Of a stretch of 64,000 nt of DNA, positions 14,515 through 27,001 are shown in pieces. A program made the position numbers and the translations under genes. The stretch is from Himantopus leucocephalus (Eukaryota; Chordata; Aves; Charadriiformes; Recurvirostridae). The stretch's first letter is position 1; each line of letters starts with the position of its first letter. Below the pieces are notes generated by a model, which was not told where the DNA came from, did not search any database, and worked only from the letters and a program-made list of their open reading frames with translations. The DNA is taken from positions 70,595,378-70,659,377 of the forward strand of contig RSEF01000004.1 in the NCBI GenBank assembly GCA_003993805.1, given 5' to 3'.

Positions 14515-14613
14515 ATCATAGAATCATATAACGGTTTAGGCTGGAAAAGACCTTGAAATTCATCTAGTTCCAACCCCCCTGCCATGGGCGGAGACACCTC
14601 CCACTAGACCTGG
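14515..14613 (-). mobile_element. CR1 LINE 3' fragment
   Basis: Antisense CR1 tail: ATCATAGAATCATATAACGG, then GGCTGGAAAAGACCTTGAA, CATCTAGTTCCAACCCCCCTGCCATGGGCGG and ACACCTCCCACTAGACCTGG in close agreement with the bird CR1 3' UTR. It is 5'-truncated, as usual for CR1. Confidence 0.93.
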
Positions 14614-15626
14614 CAGTGAATCATCACAGCAATGAATAAAGCAAAAAGACAGGAAGCAACATGAGGTGATTTTAATTCTAGTGAAATTAATCCTGAAGAC
14701 ACAAGAGTATCTGTTTTACTGTCTATTTGCACTCTATTGTTATTATTTAATTATTAGAAGTAAGTGGTCAAAACAGTGTCTCCACACTCTGTTGAGTGGC
14801 ACAAGTTCCACCCTCTCACTCAAATTTTTGGGCCCTTGAACAAAGAAAAGCTTGTCATGTTTCCACTTTGATTTCTGCCGAACTCCCTTTGATTAGAGAC
14901 CACACCATCTTGGTGGTCATCACTAATAAACGCCTTTACAACTACTCTCAACAAAAGACTGACAGGAGTCTTGGTGGGGAATAAGGAGTTTTAAGATAAA
15001 AATCCAATATGTAGGATCCTCTGGAAGACCCCAAACCATCATATTACCTTAAAATATTTAGTGTAAATAATCGAACACAATCATTTACTTCCTACACCCC
15101 ACGTACATTGGTCAAACTTGTCCACATGGGTAGCTTCCTGCACATGATTTCTGCACCATCATTACTGGTTGATGATCCTCAATGCCTTTGCAAATATAGG
15201 GAAGGGCATTTAACAATGCTTTTCTGTAGCAATTCATTATAAACACCGCAGGGCAGGTAAAGGGATAGATATGTAATATTTAGGAATCAGAATAGAATTG
15301 AAACAAAGTCTGTACTGTTTCTCACCAGTTCTGCTGAAAGAAACACAAGAAAGGACCTTTGATTTTCTACAATTGTTATATATTCTCATTAGTCAGCCAT
15401 ATAAATTACAGATCAGTATTTAGCAATGCACATAGGTGCACTTCAAGAAAAAGCTCTCACTATAAACCTTTCTAAATTTTCTCTTTCTCAGTCTACAGAT
15501 GCTTTAGTAAGTTTCAGACTTGATCTTTTACTATTTGCTTGTTTGTCCAGTCCTGTGAATATGTACAGAAAACTTTTGATTTTTTGCATTTACAAATGTA
15601 GCCTCACTTGGTAACAAATTTTTGAA

Positions 15627-15647
15627 GTGTGTGTGTGTGTGTGTGTA
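15627..15647. repeat. (GT)n microsatellite
   Basis: About ten uninterrupted GT dinucleotides. Confidence 0.95.
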
Positions 15648-16083
15648 GCATTCAAATAATCCAACAACCCAGAAATACCACTTGAAGAAATAATCTGGGA
15701 CTGTTTACTTTAACTTGATTTATATATTCTGTAATGGCTCATAAAAAAATCAAAATCTGGGTCTGATGCTATTAAACAATACTGTACTCAACTGACCTTA
15801 AAATAGCCTGACTATTCCAATCTCTGGGGAAAGTGTACTTCTCAAGGATTCTGCTACTGGAGGCAAGTAATTTATAAAAAGTAATGTATTTTACATTTTG
15901 TCCAATAAAAGTTTGTGGGGTTTTTTTGACTAGTTAGAACAAACTGGAATGTACCAGTATTTTGGATATGTATGAGTCATTAAGTAGGCAGCATATATTA
16001 CTATACAGATATTTGTTTTTAATTAAGACTCAATAATTTTTGAGAATATTTGATTTTAAAACAACTTTTTGAACACCACCTAC

Positions 16084-16156
16084 TTGAGGTCTTGGGAAGG
16101 TTCTGCTCTGATATGGGGTGTCTCCACAGAGTGCCCAAACACTGCCCCTTCCGTGC
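16084..16156 (-). CDS. SGCZ: SGCZ (zeta-sarcoglycan) internal coding exon, exon-6 equivalent
   Basis: A short 73-bp exon of the zeta-sarcoglycan extracellular domain. After two bases completing a glycine codon it encodes TEGAVFGHSVETPHIRAEP followed by SQDL, a close match to the zeta paralogue as I remember it; delta-sarcoglycan has a visibly different version (TVFPKSIETP). The acceptor is tatgtattttag just above 16156. The donor is read as CTCAA|gtaggt, with the intron starting at 16083. The exon ends with two bases (AA) that join the single A opening the exon at 2036, giving lysine where I recall arginine in other sarcoglycans. The donor is non-consensus at its last exonic base (A rather than G). 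Its 73-bp length agrees with the family exon. It lies about 14 kb upstream (in gene sense) of the exon-7 equivalent. Confidence 0.93.
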
Positions 16157-19100
16157 CTAAAATACATAAATAAAATACAGTACAATTACTTTGGAAAATG
16201 AAAACACGTTGAAATGTATGACCACAAATTGACATTTTTAGGACAAATTATCTGATTGAATCCTTTATTAATGACTATCAATGATTCTTTATATTTATGT
16301 TTGCATTTCTACATCAAAATCTAGACCGACATCACATGAAACCTTAGACTTCTGCTTATCAGCAGATGAATTTCACATACAAACCTGAAGATATTTATAT
16401 ATTTAAATTTTTCAGCACTGATTTGCCTGAATGCTCGCTTCAACACTTTGGAGATGGATCATTTTACAGATAAGGAAGAGTTTCCTTCTATCAGACTTTT
16501 CTCATTGAAAACCTTTGTTCTCAAATAAATTAGAGAGACTTATTTGGAATGTCCTTTGGTCTTGGTAGTGGATACGCACGTATCTCCTACTGGGCACTCA
16601 AAATCAAGGCAAAGAAAATAGGTAACTATTTCCTAAAACTGAATTGATTCTCTATTGAATTTTAATTTCTGTAACTAGGTCCAAGATGCATATGATAATT
16701 CTACATTTTGAAATACATGACTGAGATTTTTCTTTGAAAAACTAATTTTCAATGAAAAAATTAGGGTTCTGATAAATGTTCATTGAAGTTACTTGAAAAA
16801 ATGACAGATATTTACACAATCCTTTTTTTTTAATGCAATTATTTTTTAAGGAGAATGAAAAGACCAAAAAAAAATAAATTAAGAACTGATTACAACAAGT
16901 TCTTTGTTAAAATAATAGAAAACTCAAGAAACTGACATGTAGTGAACAGCACTATGAAATCAGTATTTCTCTTAACTCTCAGACACAAGGACTGAATGCA
17001 TAACAGTAATTTATACCACTTGATTTACATTGAATAGATAACAATAGCCTACCTGTTTCATTAGACATTCGGAAGTTTATGTCTTCTTTTTTTTCCTGAA
17101 TCTCATTCTCATGTCTGTTTTTGTTTACTGATTTGTCCAATGCCACAATTTTTGTCTTCCACATATAAACTTACTCTAACTTTTTTGCTTTTAAACAAAA
17201 TCCCTGTGCCTGTAAGCTTTTACTTTCCTTCTCTGAAGACAGTGTACTGGGCACTGTGAATGAAAATAGCCTGGCACTCTTGTCTGAAAGACTTCCCAAC
17301 ACAGAACTGACAGAAAAGATGAAAGAACTGAATAAAAACACATGTAAAAAAGGTCATGCATTTACCTTCTATCACTAGAAGGAAACTGTCTGGGATAACT
17401 ATAGCTGATTTCTAAATCTTCTGCAATTAATTACCATATTTCGACAACAGAAATTTTCTTGTGTTCTGAGCCCTGATTCCTGAGTAAACTTAAAAATACA
17501 CCAAAAATATCTCACAGTAGCTGTGTAAGAAGTGCTCAACACAACAGAGGCACCACTCTAATTTTTACAATATTTTAAATACAATAAAATGTTTTCAATT
17601 ATTTCAATATTTTATTTAAATATTTCACAAGTACTTTCAGAAATTTTAGCTGTTAATGGAGATGGATATTTAGATATTTTTGCAGTTAGACAATAACATT
17701 TAGCAAACTGATCTTACCAGGATCTGAAAGCAGAATGAGGCTATAGAATGTGATAATACTGTTTTACAGTGTTAAAGAGAAAATGTCTTGTGCAAAAAGC
17801 CAAAAAAATATAATTAAACGTTAAACTAAGTTACTGTCAGAAAATCATCATTGTAAGTCATCCTCTAAACTCCATGTTCATTTAAAAAAAAAAAAACCCA
17901 CATGCAAAAAATCCCCCCTTCATTGTAAAATACTCTACGTGTAAAGAGTATGCAAGACAGGAATAGGGGATTTCTGAGAGTAATGAAGTAAAGTCTTAGT
18001 TTTTATCTCCAGAAATCTATCAGCTTTACAAATACCTTGGCAAAGTATACTGAAAACAATTTCATTACAACTGCTGTTTTGAAAATCTCAAAAGAAAATA
18101 ACTAAAGCTACTTTCGGTAACCAAACTTCACTGAGCGTTATGGAGAACCACCGAGGGAGAAAGCAGCATATCCTTTTACCTAAAAGTATCCACAGAGGTG
18201 CTGTGCAGAATCTGCTTTTTAAACCTGACAGTGCCTTGCAATTCTGCTACCTTTAAGACAGAGAAATAACATGTCTGTATAACCGCTCCAAATAAATCTC
18301 ACCCCCATCTCTAATGGCACACAAAAAATTCTATTGGAGCTGAATATCAGAAACCAAAGAGTGTGCTTCCAGATCCCATTCACCTTTTTCATCAGCAATA
18401 TTAAATACTTCCAAGCCCCAGGGCTTTTTATATTTTTGCAAGTGGCAACGGGATAAGGAGATGTAAATAATTGAGCAGAATGCAGAATTGTCAGTCTTTA
18501 ATTATGAGAAGATCACAGCTATAATGTTTGAAATCGCAGAATTCATCCAAAGATGCATAAAACATCACTGTAGTACAGGTCAGACACTAAATCAATCAGA
18601 AGTTCCAAAGATAATATCAGGCAAAGAAAGATAACAAAAGATAAATGACAGCTGGTTCTAAGCCAGCTTTAGTATTTCCTCACTTTCAACAGCATTTGTT
18701 TAAAAAATGAGAAGGCGTTTCTCCTCTAAAAAAATAGAAATTTGGAAAGAAAGACCAAGTTGTCCAAGGAGACTGAAAATTCGGGCAGGCAGAGTTGAGC
18801 ATAAACTGATATAACTAAATAAAATAAAATTAAAACTCAAAACAAACCAAACTTGTTCCTTTTTCTTTTTGAAGATACAATCCCACATATAGTAAGTATA
18901 ACAGTTCTTGTGGTAAATGCTTTATCCTCAAAAAATATGCTATAAACAAGTTCAAGAATATTTCCCATCCCTTTTATTTTATAATAGAAGAAAGCTGGCA
19001 CTTAAAATTATCCTGGTTTTGGTAAGAAAGGTGAAAAAGCTCAGCCAGCCAGAATTTACTGACGTGTATCCAGCAGTTAAACAGCAGGATCAAGAAAAAT

Positions 19101-20067
19101 GGAAGGGGGTTGTATAGCAAATAAAAGATATGGGTCAGCATTACTTAAAAATACAGAACAGAAGAAAAACTATAAGAAGGTATTATTTATTTTTTAATTT
19201 ACTACATGTAAATTTGTAGTGCTTTGATGGTGATGATGTTAGATCGTGTAGTTCAGTACTGCTTAGGAAATGGTGCTACAAACACTATAAATAATAAATA
19301 TAACATTATAAATTAGGATTCAAAGTGAATAGCATTATTTTGTTAATGAAAGAAATATACTTTAGGTATTTAATAATTTATAATTGTAAAACACTTATTT
19401 TTTACAGAAATAAGACTATGATCTATTAATTGTATTCCCTCACTTACCGAATCATACAGAAGACCTACTTTGAGATGAGAGAAATTCTAGAGAGAGATGA
19501 AGGAATACAAAAAAAAACAGAATAAAAAGAAAAGACCTGAACCTTCAAGCTCTTTCAAGTACAGCTCAAAAGGAAGTAGTTATGGAACTGAATTCAAAGG
19601 AACATGAGTTAGAATGGATAGCTATAAAAAGTGAACCTTTCAGAGGAAATAAAATAGCAAGGGCATGGAGTATGTGGAAAGGATGTAAAATCAAAACTGT
19701 AAGTGTAACTGAATAAAGTTACTCCCACCTCCAGCTTCCAGTGGAAGAGAATGAGTTAAGTAAAGACTTAACTAAGAAAGAAGCACCTGTGTGAAGGCAA
19801 ACTACTGGTCAAAGAAGAACAGTCGCTATAGAGATTGCTGGAGAAAACTCAGCAAGTAGCACGAGTCAGGCAAAAGGCAAAAAGTCCAGTTGTGTATTTA
19901 TAGAGAAACCTCTTTATACATAGCAGATTTATAAATAACAGACCTTTAAAACATACTTTTTTTGACAGGGAGCAAATCAAAGTGACCCTTTCTCTACAAG
20001 CAAAACTAGTCACACGTTCCTGCTGAAACTGCATATTCAGAGAGACCAGTGTAAACTACTCATTTTA

Positions 20068-20152
20068 GTGGTGGTTTTGGCAGTGTGAAGTTGATGGTTG
20101 GACTTGATGATCTTAAAGGTCTCTTCCAACCTAGACGATTCTATGATTCTAT
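20068..20152 (+). mobile_element. CR1 LINE 3' fragment
   Basis: Sense CR1 tail: GGTGGTTTTGGCAGTGTGAAG, then GATGGTTGGACTTGATGATC, TTAAAGGTCTCTTCCAACCT and the terminal GATTCTATGATTCTAT repeat. Of the tails here, it appears closest in type to the antisense fragment at 26490. Confidence 0.93.
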
Positions 20153-22721
20153 TTCTCCTCAATTTAATGGTTACTGAAATTCAGCCCTTGGGAAATGACA
20201 ATTTCATAAAAACAGTGGAAGAACAACATTGGCATTTGGTACTGGCTTATATTTGCTTATGTATGTGCACGCTGAGGAAATTTTCTCATTTATTTAACCA
20301 GCATTTCTTAATTTATGAGTGAGCTCACACAACAACACTGGTACCTCTCAGTGTCTTAATAACTGACTAGCATGAAAACACCAGCACCTGTGCATGTTGA
20401 TTAGTAGAGTTAATTTTTTTTTTTTGTAAAGAGAATGCTGGCTGAAGAACTGATGAGCCAAGAATCAAAAACTAATAAATTATTTTGCCATATGAGCCAT
20501 ATATTAGCATTAGCCCACTGCTTCACATCATTCTTGTAAGCAAATCACCTCAAATACACTGACAATGGAATTGTGTAGCATTTTGATGGGTACAAATTAT
20601 ATGGCATTGCAGCGTCACACGCACAGCTGAATCTCACTGCCTTGATCTTTCTCTAGGTTTTTCAGAAATGTCAAGTAACAATATGATGAAGTACTAAGAT
20701 TATGCAAGTATTAGACTGTAATGCCAATTTGCCCTCGAGTTAGAGAGTTTAAAGAAGAGTTTGTAAAATATTTATCATTTTTGAAGCTTGCAGTTTTACT
20801 TGTTGCAAACTCATTATTAAGTTAAAGAATCCACAGTTTTCACAGAAAAATATGAGTGATTAATCAAGATTGCTTTACCATTGAAGAGACCTTGAAAACA
20901 TGGACTTTATGTTCTAAAAGTTCAATTGCAGTAAAAAAAAAGAAATCCTAATTATTTTACCACGTATACATAGCTAAAATTTAAAAGTGCCTTTGCAAGA
21001 TTAGCTAACTTGTTCAACACTAAGACCTTGGAAGACCTGATCACTGCCAGACTGAAAAAACCAGAAATATTCAACTAGTAATCTAAAAAGACCATGGAAA
21101 ATGCTTGTTGCTTCTTTTTTTAAAAGTGCAGTTATTATAATTTATTTTGGGCTCATTAGAAACCCAAAGGAGTCAGAATGCAGCTTCTGGACCACATGTT
21201 GATTGTGCAACTCTTCAAGACTTGCAATTTTAGTAAATGGCTTGAAATGTAATTTAGCTAGGTACTTCTATTAAAAAAACGTGATGAAACTGGATTTTTG
21301 CTGCAGATGTGTACATAACTAATATGAAAGTAAGTAGGTTATTTTATGAAAACACGATTGGCATGATTTCTGGGATTTCAATCTTGCAAAGTTCCTCAGC
21401 AGCAAAACTGACTAATGTTAAATAGTGAAGGTTTCAGGTATGATATCGATGTGGCCATATTGGAGGTATCTTACAGGTCGGAAGCTGTAGTATGGACTGA
21501 CTAGATGCAGCACTTTGCTTGTAAACTAAAGCATGAGCATCAATGTCTTCAGAGGTAAGCTGTTATTAATAAGTAAATTCTAAAATGAATGATTTAGATT
21601 CATTACTCAAGGCCCTTGAACATGACTAGTGTTTGATGCATATTTTCTGCATGGCAACCTTACTAAAGCAAGACTTCTACCAAGCTTTTCATACAGATAA
21701 GAAGGATGAGTTCCCCAATAAATTAAATCCAGCTTCTGCAGTATGATAAATTTTGATCAAAGCAAATCGCTACTCCAGAAAATACTTGCAAAATTGCAGC
21801 AGTCAGTATTTATCTTCTTAAATATCATCCTAACTTCTATTGAGTACAAATATTTGAACTATTGCTTCCTAATGGTGGGCAGTTAAGACACCTTTTGTCT
21901 TGCAGTGCCAATAAAACTGAACTATGCCTATGTGTTCAGTTCCTCATCCACTTACTTACTTTAAGTTTCACATGTTTGACTACCACTTGGTTTACTCTGC
22001 TGAAAAAGTGAATATATTTGAATAAAATTTGGACTGAGCATAGTAATAACATAATTCAATTGATAATTGGAAATGGCTATTCTAAATGCTACTTCTGGGA
22101 TGAAAAAAGTCAACATATTTGAATGAAACTGCTGAGCAGTCACATTAAAATTGAATATTTCTTCAAAACATGAATGAAACTGAAAAATATATAAGGGGTT
22201 TACAAAGAAAAAGTTTTTAAAAATAATAATTTTCTTAACATCTTTTAGATTTTTTTCCCCTGTGATATATGACAGATGGTGATACACATGACAATAAAAA
22301 TGATTAACTACAACCATTTTCTGCTTGAATTGTTACAGTCTCCTTGAAAAGTTACAGCAGCTAGATATATGAATAGATTTAAAGCTTATGTTTAGATTTC
22401 ACAGTAAATAATTCCTAAAAAACAAAAAATCAGCTTCTTTTCCTCAATATATATGATACTCTGGATTTGCATTTTTCTTAAAATGGTGTAAATGATTCTG
22501 GGTTCCCATCAGTGGAACACAGAGCAAAAATTATCCTCGTCTACATTCAGAAAATTAAATTTTAATGAGATTATTTTTGTATTTAATAGATAAAAAAGAC
22601 TGTATTTTCACTTTGTTGTAGAAGATAACCCTAGGATTTGGAACACTCAGGCTTATGCTCTAATAAATAGTTTATCAGTTACAAAACAGAATTGCTGTTT
22701 CCTTGATGAAAAATGAATGAA

Positions 22722-22930
22722 TCAAAGAATGAGAAGACTATGAAACAGTCAATAGCTTCATAACCGGGGACTCACCTGGGACGTAAAAGAATGGGCGATG
22801 AACTTGGAAATCCTGAGTACAAAATNTCAAAGAATGAGAAGACTATGAAACAGTCAATAGCTTCATAACCAGGGGACTCACCTGGGATGTAAAAGAATGG
22901 GCGATGAACTTGGAAATCCTGAGTACAAAA
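22722..22930. repeat. ~104-bp direct repeat across a single N (probable assembly duplication)
   Basis: TCAAAGAATGAGAAGACTAT... at 22722-22825 recurs at 22827-22930 right after the N at 22826. There are only a C/T difference and a one-base indel near ACCGGGGACTC / ACCAGGGGACTC, plus the final base. This looks like two haplotype versions of the same locus abutted, not a biological tandem repeat. Confidence 0.88.
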
Positions 22931-24084
22931 AGAAGGCTTTAACTTCAAGGCTAATTAAATTACCCTACAATTTTATCTAGATTTTTACTAAAAGCAAAAT
23001 ATCATCTGCAGGATACTATGGAAAAACGTTGGAAGCTGAAGGGGGGAAAATGTGAGAATGAGAAAATGGTTTCTCACCTTGTTTCAAGAACAATCAGTGA
23101 TAATTTCCTATTTCAAAGCTTTCCGAAAATTCTATAATGTACTGCTGCCTACCTACAAAACCTAGCCAGAAATGTTTCAAAAAGCTCTAAAACAAAAGAA
23201 TTAATGATTAGCTTTTGACAAAAGAAAGTGGTGTTTGCCCTTCACTTAAGATATCCCATAAATAAGGGGTTTGAATGTGAAAAGGCAAAAAAACAGAGAA
23301 ATTTATCAGGATATTCTCCATTAAGGCTAGACATCTTATTAGTTGCCTAAATTAGGAGTACAGATTATTTATATTTTATCTATAGCCAAAAAAAAGAGAA
23401 ACTGGCATCTCTAGGGGTTAGTTAACTACTGATACTGGACTGAGACTAGAGCAACAATGACCATAACCTAAGCACCTTGAAGTTTTTGCCTCCCATATCT
23501 GGTCAGCAGTTGACACATCTGAATTTTATCTAAATTGGTAAAGCCACTCTGGAAATCTCACTTTAGCTATATCAGAAGTCATCTAAGTTACCTTTAGCAT
23601 TAAAACTGATTCATAGGGTGCTTTCTACAGGTTTTAGTGGCCAGTTCTTTATGCCATATGTAAATGTGCATTTATTTCTGTTCTCTACTTTACCATTACT
23701 GCAGCGTGCTGAAAAATTGTTATGTGATAATTACTGCTGCATTCTTACAATGTATTAAATTGTTTTATTTATGCAAAAGGAGGCGAAAAAGCAGCAGGAC
23801 TATTATCCAGATTTTTTAAATAGCTCTACTACAGCGTTTTTATTGTATAGGAATTAACATGCCATTGATAAATTATAATAAAATATTTAGATAAGTGCAT
23901 TTGTGCATCCTGTAGAGGGCACTAATACACATATAAAAAGTTCATCATGTGCAAGTTTTTAGTATGTATTTTAAAAGTCACTATAAAAATGCCTTAACAT
24001 ACTCTTGAATTCATGAAAAAATGAGAATGTGAGAAAAATCCTCACATGTATTTCTACAATGCTGACACGGAGATATGTTGATAT

Positions 24085-24184
24085 NNNNNNNNNNNNNNNN
24101 NNNNNNNNNNNNNNNNNNNNNNNNNNNNNNNNNNNNNNNNNNNNNNNNNNNNNNNNNNNNNNNNNNNNNNNNNNNNNNNNNNNN
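24085..24184. other. Assembly gap, 100 N
   Basis: Exactly 100 N, a conventional placeholder for a gap of unknown length. It lies between the SGCZ exon-4 and exon-6 equivalents, so it could conceal the missing exon. Confidence 1.
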
Positions 24185-24710
24185 AATTATCTTGATAGAT
24201 AAGCACAACAAACCAGCTATGTTCTTGTTATAGATATTAATTGGTATTTTCCAGTGTGTTATTAAAGTTTCAGTGTTAGATATCGAAGCTGGTTTTGGAA
24301 CTGCATATTTTTATAGAACTTAGACAAAGCAGTGCAATAATTAGAAAGTAAACTTCTACATCAGTGTTTCTAAAAACATATAATAATTGTAACATAACAG
24401 TGAGATATAATTTCTGACAGTTGGAAGACAAGTGAGAGGAAATTCTAGAAAACAGAATTTTTTTTATTTATTTTTTAATAAAAGTCATGTAACAGATATG
24501 AACTAGAACTTGTGACCTAAGAGGTTCATGATCTTGTACGGACAAATAATTTTCCTGGACAAACAAGCCTGACAATCCACTTAAAAAAATCTCTTTTACA
24601 TATAGAAACAGGCTAATTTCCCATAGCTGCCTCAATAAAGATAACTGATAGAACCCAGACTTTTTAAAGATAACTTAGGTTAATAAATACTGTAAATAAG
24701 TACAATCAAA

Positions 24711-24815
24711 TTACTTCTCACATGTATTTTTGATAAATCTCTTTGCTGTCACTTCAAGATCTTTAACAGCAGCAGCATGCTGTTGAGTTTCTTCTTCCAA
24801 GTGTTCTCTGTAGCT
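24711..24815 (-). CDS. Unrecognised terminal-exon-like ORF (coiled-coil-like) nested in SGCZ intron
   Basis: On the minus strand a convincing acceptor (tgttctcctttacttcag) ends at 24816. It is followed by 34 open codons and a TAA at 24711. The translation starts SYREHLEEETQQHAAAVKD and ends RFIKNTCEK. It is rich in E, Q, A and K with hydrophobic spacing suggesting a helix or coiled coil. Two overlapping AATAAA signals lie about 240 nt downstream on the same strand (24463-24472), so it could be a last coding exon with a short 3' UTR. It does not match sarcoglycan, and splicing from the SGCZ exon-4 donor would read it in a different frame that soon stops. I recognise no family. It could be a nested gene's last exon, an alternative transcript end, a degenerate gene fragment, or chance; 34 codons is short. 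Confidence 0.3.
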   Translation of the reverse strand, partial: SYREHLEEETQQHAAAVKDLEVTAKRFIKNTCEK

Positions 24816-26210
24816 CTGAAGTAAAGGAGAACATCAGAAAGGTCTCACTACACTTCTTTTTCTCTCTTTTTTTTTTAATTATGTTTTTATTATTTAATTA
24901 AGTTAAAACCAGCTTCTTATTTATTTGCCCTTATTTTGTCCCTCACCTAGGCCACTCCTATCAGAATAATATATTCTTACCAATATTAATGAGCTGTCTG
25001 AACATCAGGGAAAAAAAGGGGTAAAAATAAAATCTTAATGTCCTATCAGAGACTTGCTAAAGGTCCAGATGCTGTAGGTAATTTAATAATGCTTAGCACC
25101 CAGCAGCAGCCTTGTGACTATCACAATGCATGCACAGCACCTGTTTTTGCAGTTAAATGAAGTATTAGCAGTTGATAAAGCTAAAGACAAAGAATTAGAA
25201 CCATCTTTTGAAGATCTGTATGCTTTATCCCTCAAAACCTACATAAATACCTCCGAATAATGTCTTTTTCTTTGATTTTTGGGATCTCTCCCCTTCTCTT
25301 TCCCTACTCTGAACATTTGGGTAGTAGTTATGTTGTCTGTATTGGCCAACAGCATGTGGGTAACAACAGTGGGACAGATGGCAGTGGATTAATGTTTAAA
25401 CACTAACACTTCTGTACCACCATGCAAACCATTAATGACCTCTTCCCACTCAGACTCTACTTCTACAATTAATTCCAACCACTTCTCGGAGTTCCATGTC
25501 CTCTCATATGGTACAGGGGAAAAAAAATTACTGTATTTTAATATTGAGGAGTAATTATTTGCGAATTGAAACAGAATATTCTGTTTCCTGATTTTCAGTG
25601 CCAATTTTCTAGAAACATCCAGACTTGCACTTAAAATACAATGAGGTAAAATAAAAAGCCTATAAAGCACAAAGGTAAGCGGAGGACTGATGTACCACTG
25701 CCAAAATAGCCATTGATAATTGAAATTCTACTTCAGTGCATGCTCAGTCTCCCAACAGATACTCTGGAGTCAAAGTTAGCACTGAGATGAAATACTAAGG
25801 GACCGAGCTGAGGCTTATACCTGGTGTATGAGACATCCCTCTACACAGGGTCACCACTACACTCTTTCTCCCCCTCCACCCTCCACCACCATTGCCTGGA
25901 AATCATTGTTTTAGTATTCCCTTTCACCCTTTTCCCATTATCCCTAAAGTGACAGTGGGTACAGAACATAAACTATTGCCCTCTCACGAGAAAAGCGGCC
26001 TGTGGCTGCTGCTTTTCTGAAGGTTATCCTGCAGGAAGACAGCATGCAGCTAGTCCTCTGCGAGCCTGGATATTCCTGCCAGCACCAACCATCAGCAGCT
26101 GGGACCTGACGCTTCACTTGAAGCCTGGCTTCCAGCAGGCTGCCCGAGGAAGGCCTGCTACTTGTCCTTCTTCCTCTCCTCCACGGATTTATTCTGTAGC
26201 CCTTGGAAAG

Positions 26211-26480
26211 GATCATAGAATCATATAATATCTTGGGTTAGAAGGGACCCACATAATGATCACTGACTCTGACTCCCTGCTCCTTGCAGAGCTACCTAAA
26301 ACTAAACTGTACAACTGAGAACATCATCCAGATGCTCCTTAAATCCTTACAGGCTTGGTGCTGTGACCACTTTCCTCAGGAATAACGTTCCAGTGGCCGA
26401 CAACTCTCTTAGTGAAGCACCTTTTCCTAAAGTCCAATCTGAACTTCTTCTGAAGCAGCTTCATACCTTGTCCACACGTA
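26211..26480 (-). mobile_element. CR1 LINE 3' fragment
   Basis: Antisense CR1 3' end beginning GATCATAGAATCATATAATA, followed by recognisable blocks (GTTAGAAGGGACCCACA, GGCTTGGTGCTGTGACCACT, TTCCAGTGGCCGAC, GAAGCACCTTTTCCTAAAGTCC, GCAGCTTCATACC). It is diverged with small indels, indicating an old insertion. Confidence 0.92.
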
Positions 26481-26489
26481 AAAGAAGAA

Positions 26490-26600
26490 ATCATAGAATC
26501 ATTTAGGTTTTAGAAGACATTTAAGATCATCGAGTCCAACCGTTAACTTAACTCTGCCAAGTCCACCACTAAACTGTGTCTCTAAGATCTACATATCCAG
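26490..26600 (-). mobile_element. CR1 LINE 3' fragment, second subfamily
   Basis: TCATAGAATCATTTAGGTTT, then AAGATCATCGAGTCCAACCG and TGCCAAGTCCACCACTAAAC: an antisense CR1 tail of a different subtype from its neighbour, starting about 10 bp beyond it in the same orientation. Confidence 0.9.
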
Positions 26601-26638
26601 CTCCAAATGTCCAGTTTCATAGCAGCAGCTCAACAAAA

Positions 26639-27001
26639 GTTGAGATTTGTAGTGAATATATACAAGAAAATTGGAGCCGTTGCAGAAGGAAAAAGAAAGC
26701 ACACTGCTCAGTAGCTGCATACACCTTGGAGGATTTCTGAAGTCCAAACTTAAGAATGCATATTCTGAGTTTGAAAAAGCATGGTTTCCTCCACGTGCTT
26801 GTCCTTTCCAAACCAGCTCNGTTGAGATTTGTAGTGAATATATACAAGAAAATTGGAGCCGTTGCGGAAGGAAAAAGAAAGCACACTGCTCAGTAGCTGC
26901 ATACGCCTTGGAGGATTTCTAAAGTCCAAACTTAAGAATGCATATTCTGAGTTTGAAAAAGCATGGTTTCCTCCACGTGCTTGTCCTTTCCAAACCAGCT
27001 C
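26639..27001. repeat. 181-bp direct repeat across a single N (probable assembly duplication)
   Basis: 26639-26819 and 26821-27001 are the same 181 bp, starting GTTGAGATTTGTAGTGAATA and ending CTTTCCAAACCAGCTC, separated only by the N at 26820. I count three single-base differences, two to three allelic SNPs' worth. Best explained as overlapping contig ends from the two haplotypes. Confidence 0.92.

Larger units (their letters stand above)
2037..16083 (-). other. SGCZ: SGCZ intron 6
   Basis: About 14 kb bounded by the exon-6 donor (gtaggt) and the exon-7 acceptor (ctttcag). It is mostly AT-rich unique sequence without convincing coding potential. Recognisable content: a palindrome at 2646-2678, a GC-rich block with a single-N join around 9855-10110, a perfect hairpin at 10981-11063, one antisense CR1 tail at 14515-14613, and a GT dinucleotide run at 15627-15647. 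Confidence 0.85.

Noticed and set aside
17049..17164. Exon-like minus-strand ORF ending CAG|gtaggc
   Set aside because: The donor is plausible, but no convincing acceptor lies upstream and the peptide matches nothing, including the missing SGCZ exon 5.
21961..22317. 118-codon minus-strand ORF
   Set aside because: Rich in F, I, N and Y as expected from random AT-rich DNA; no domain recognised.
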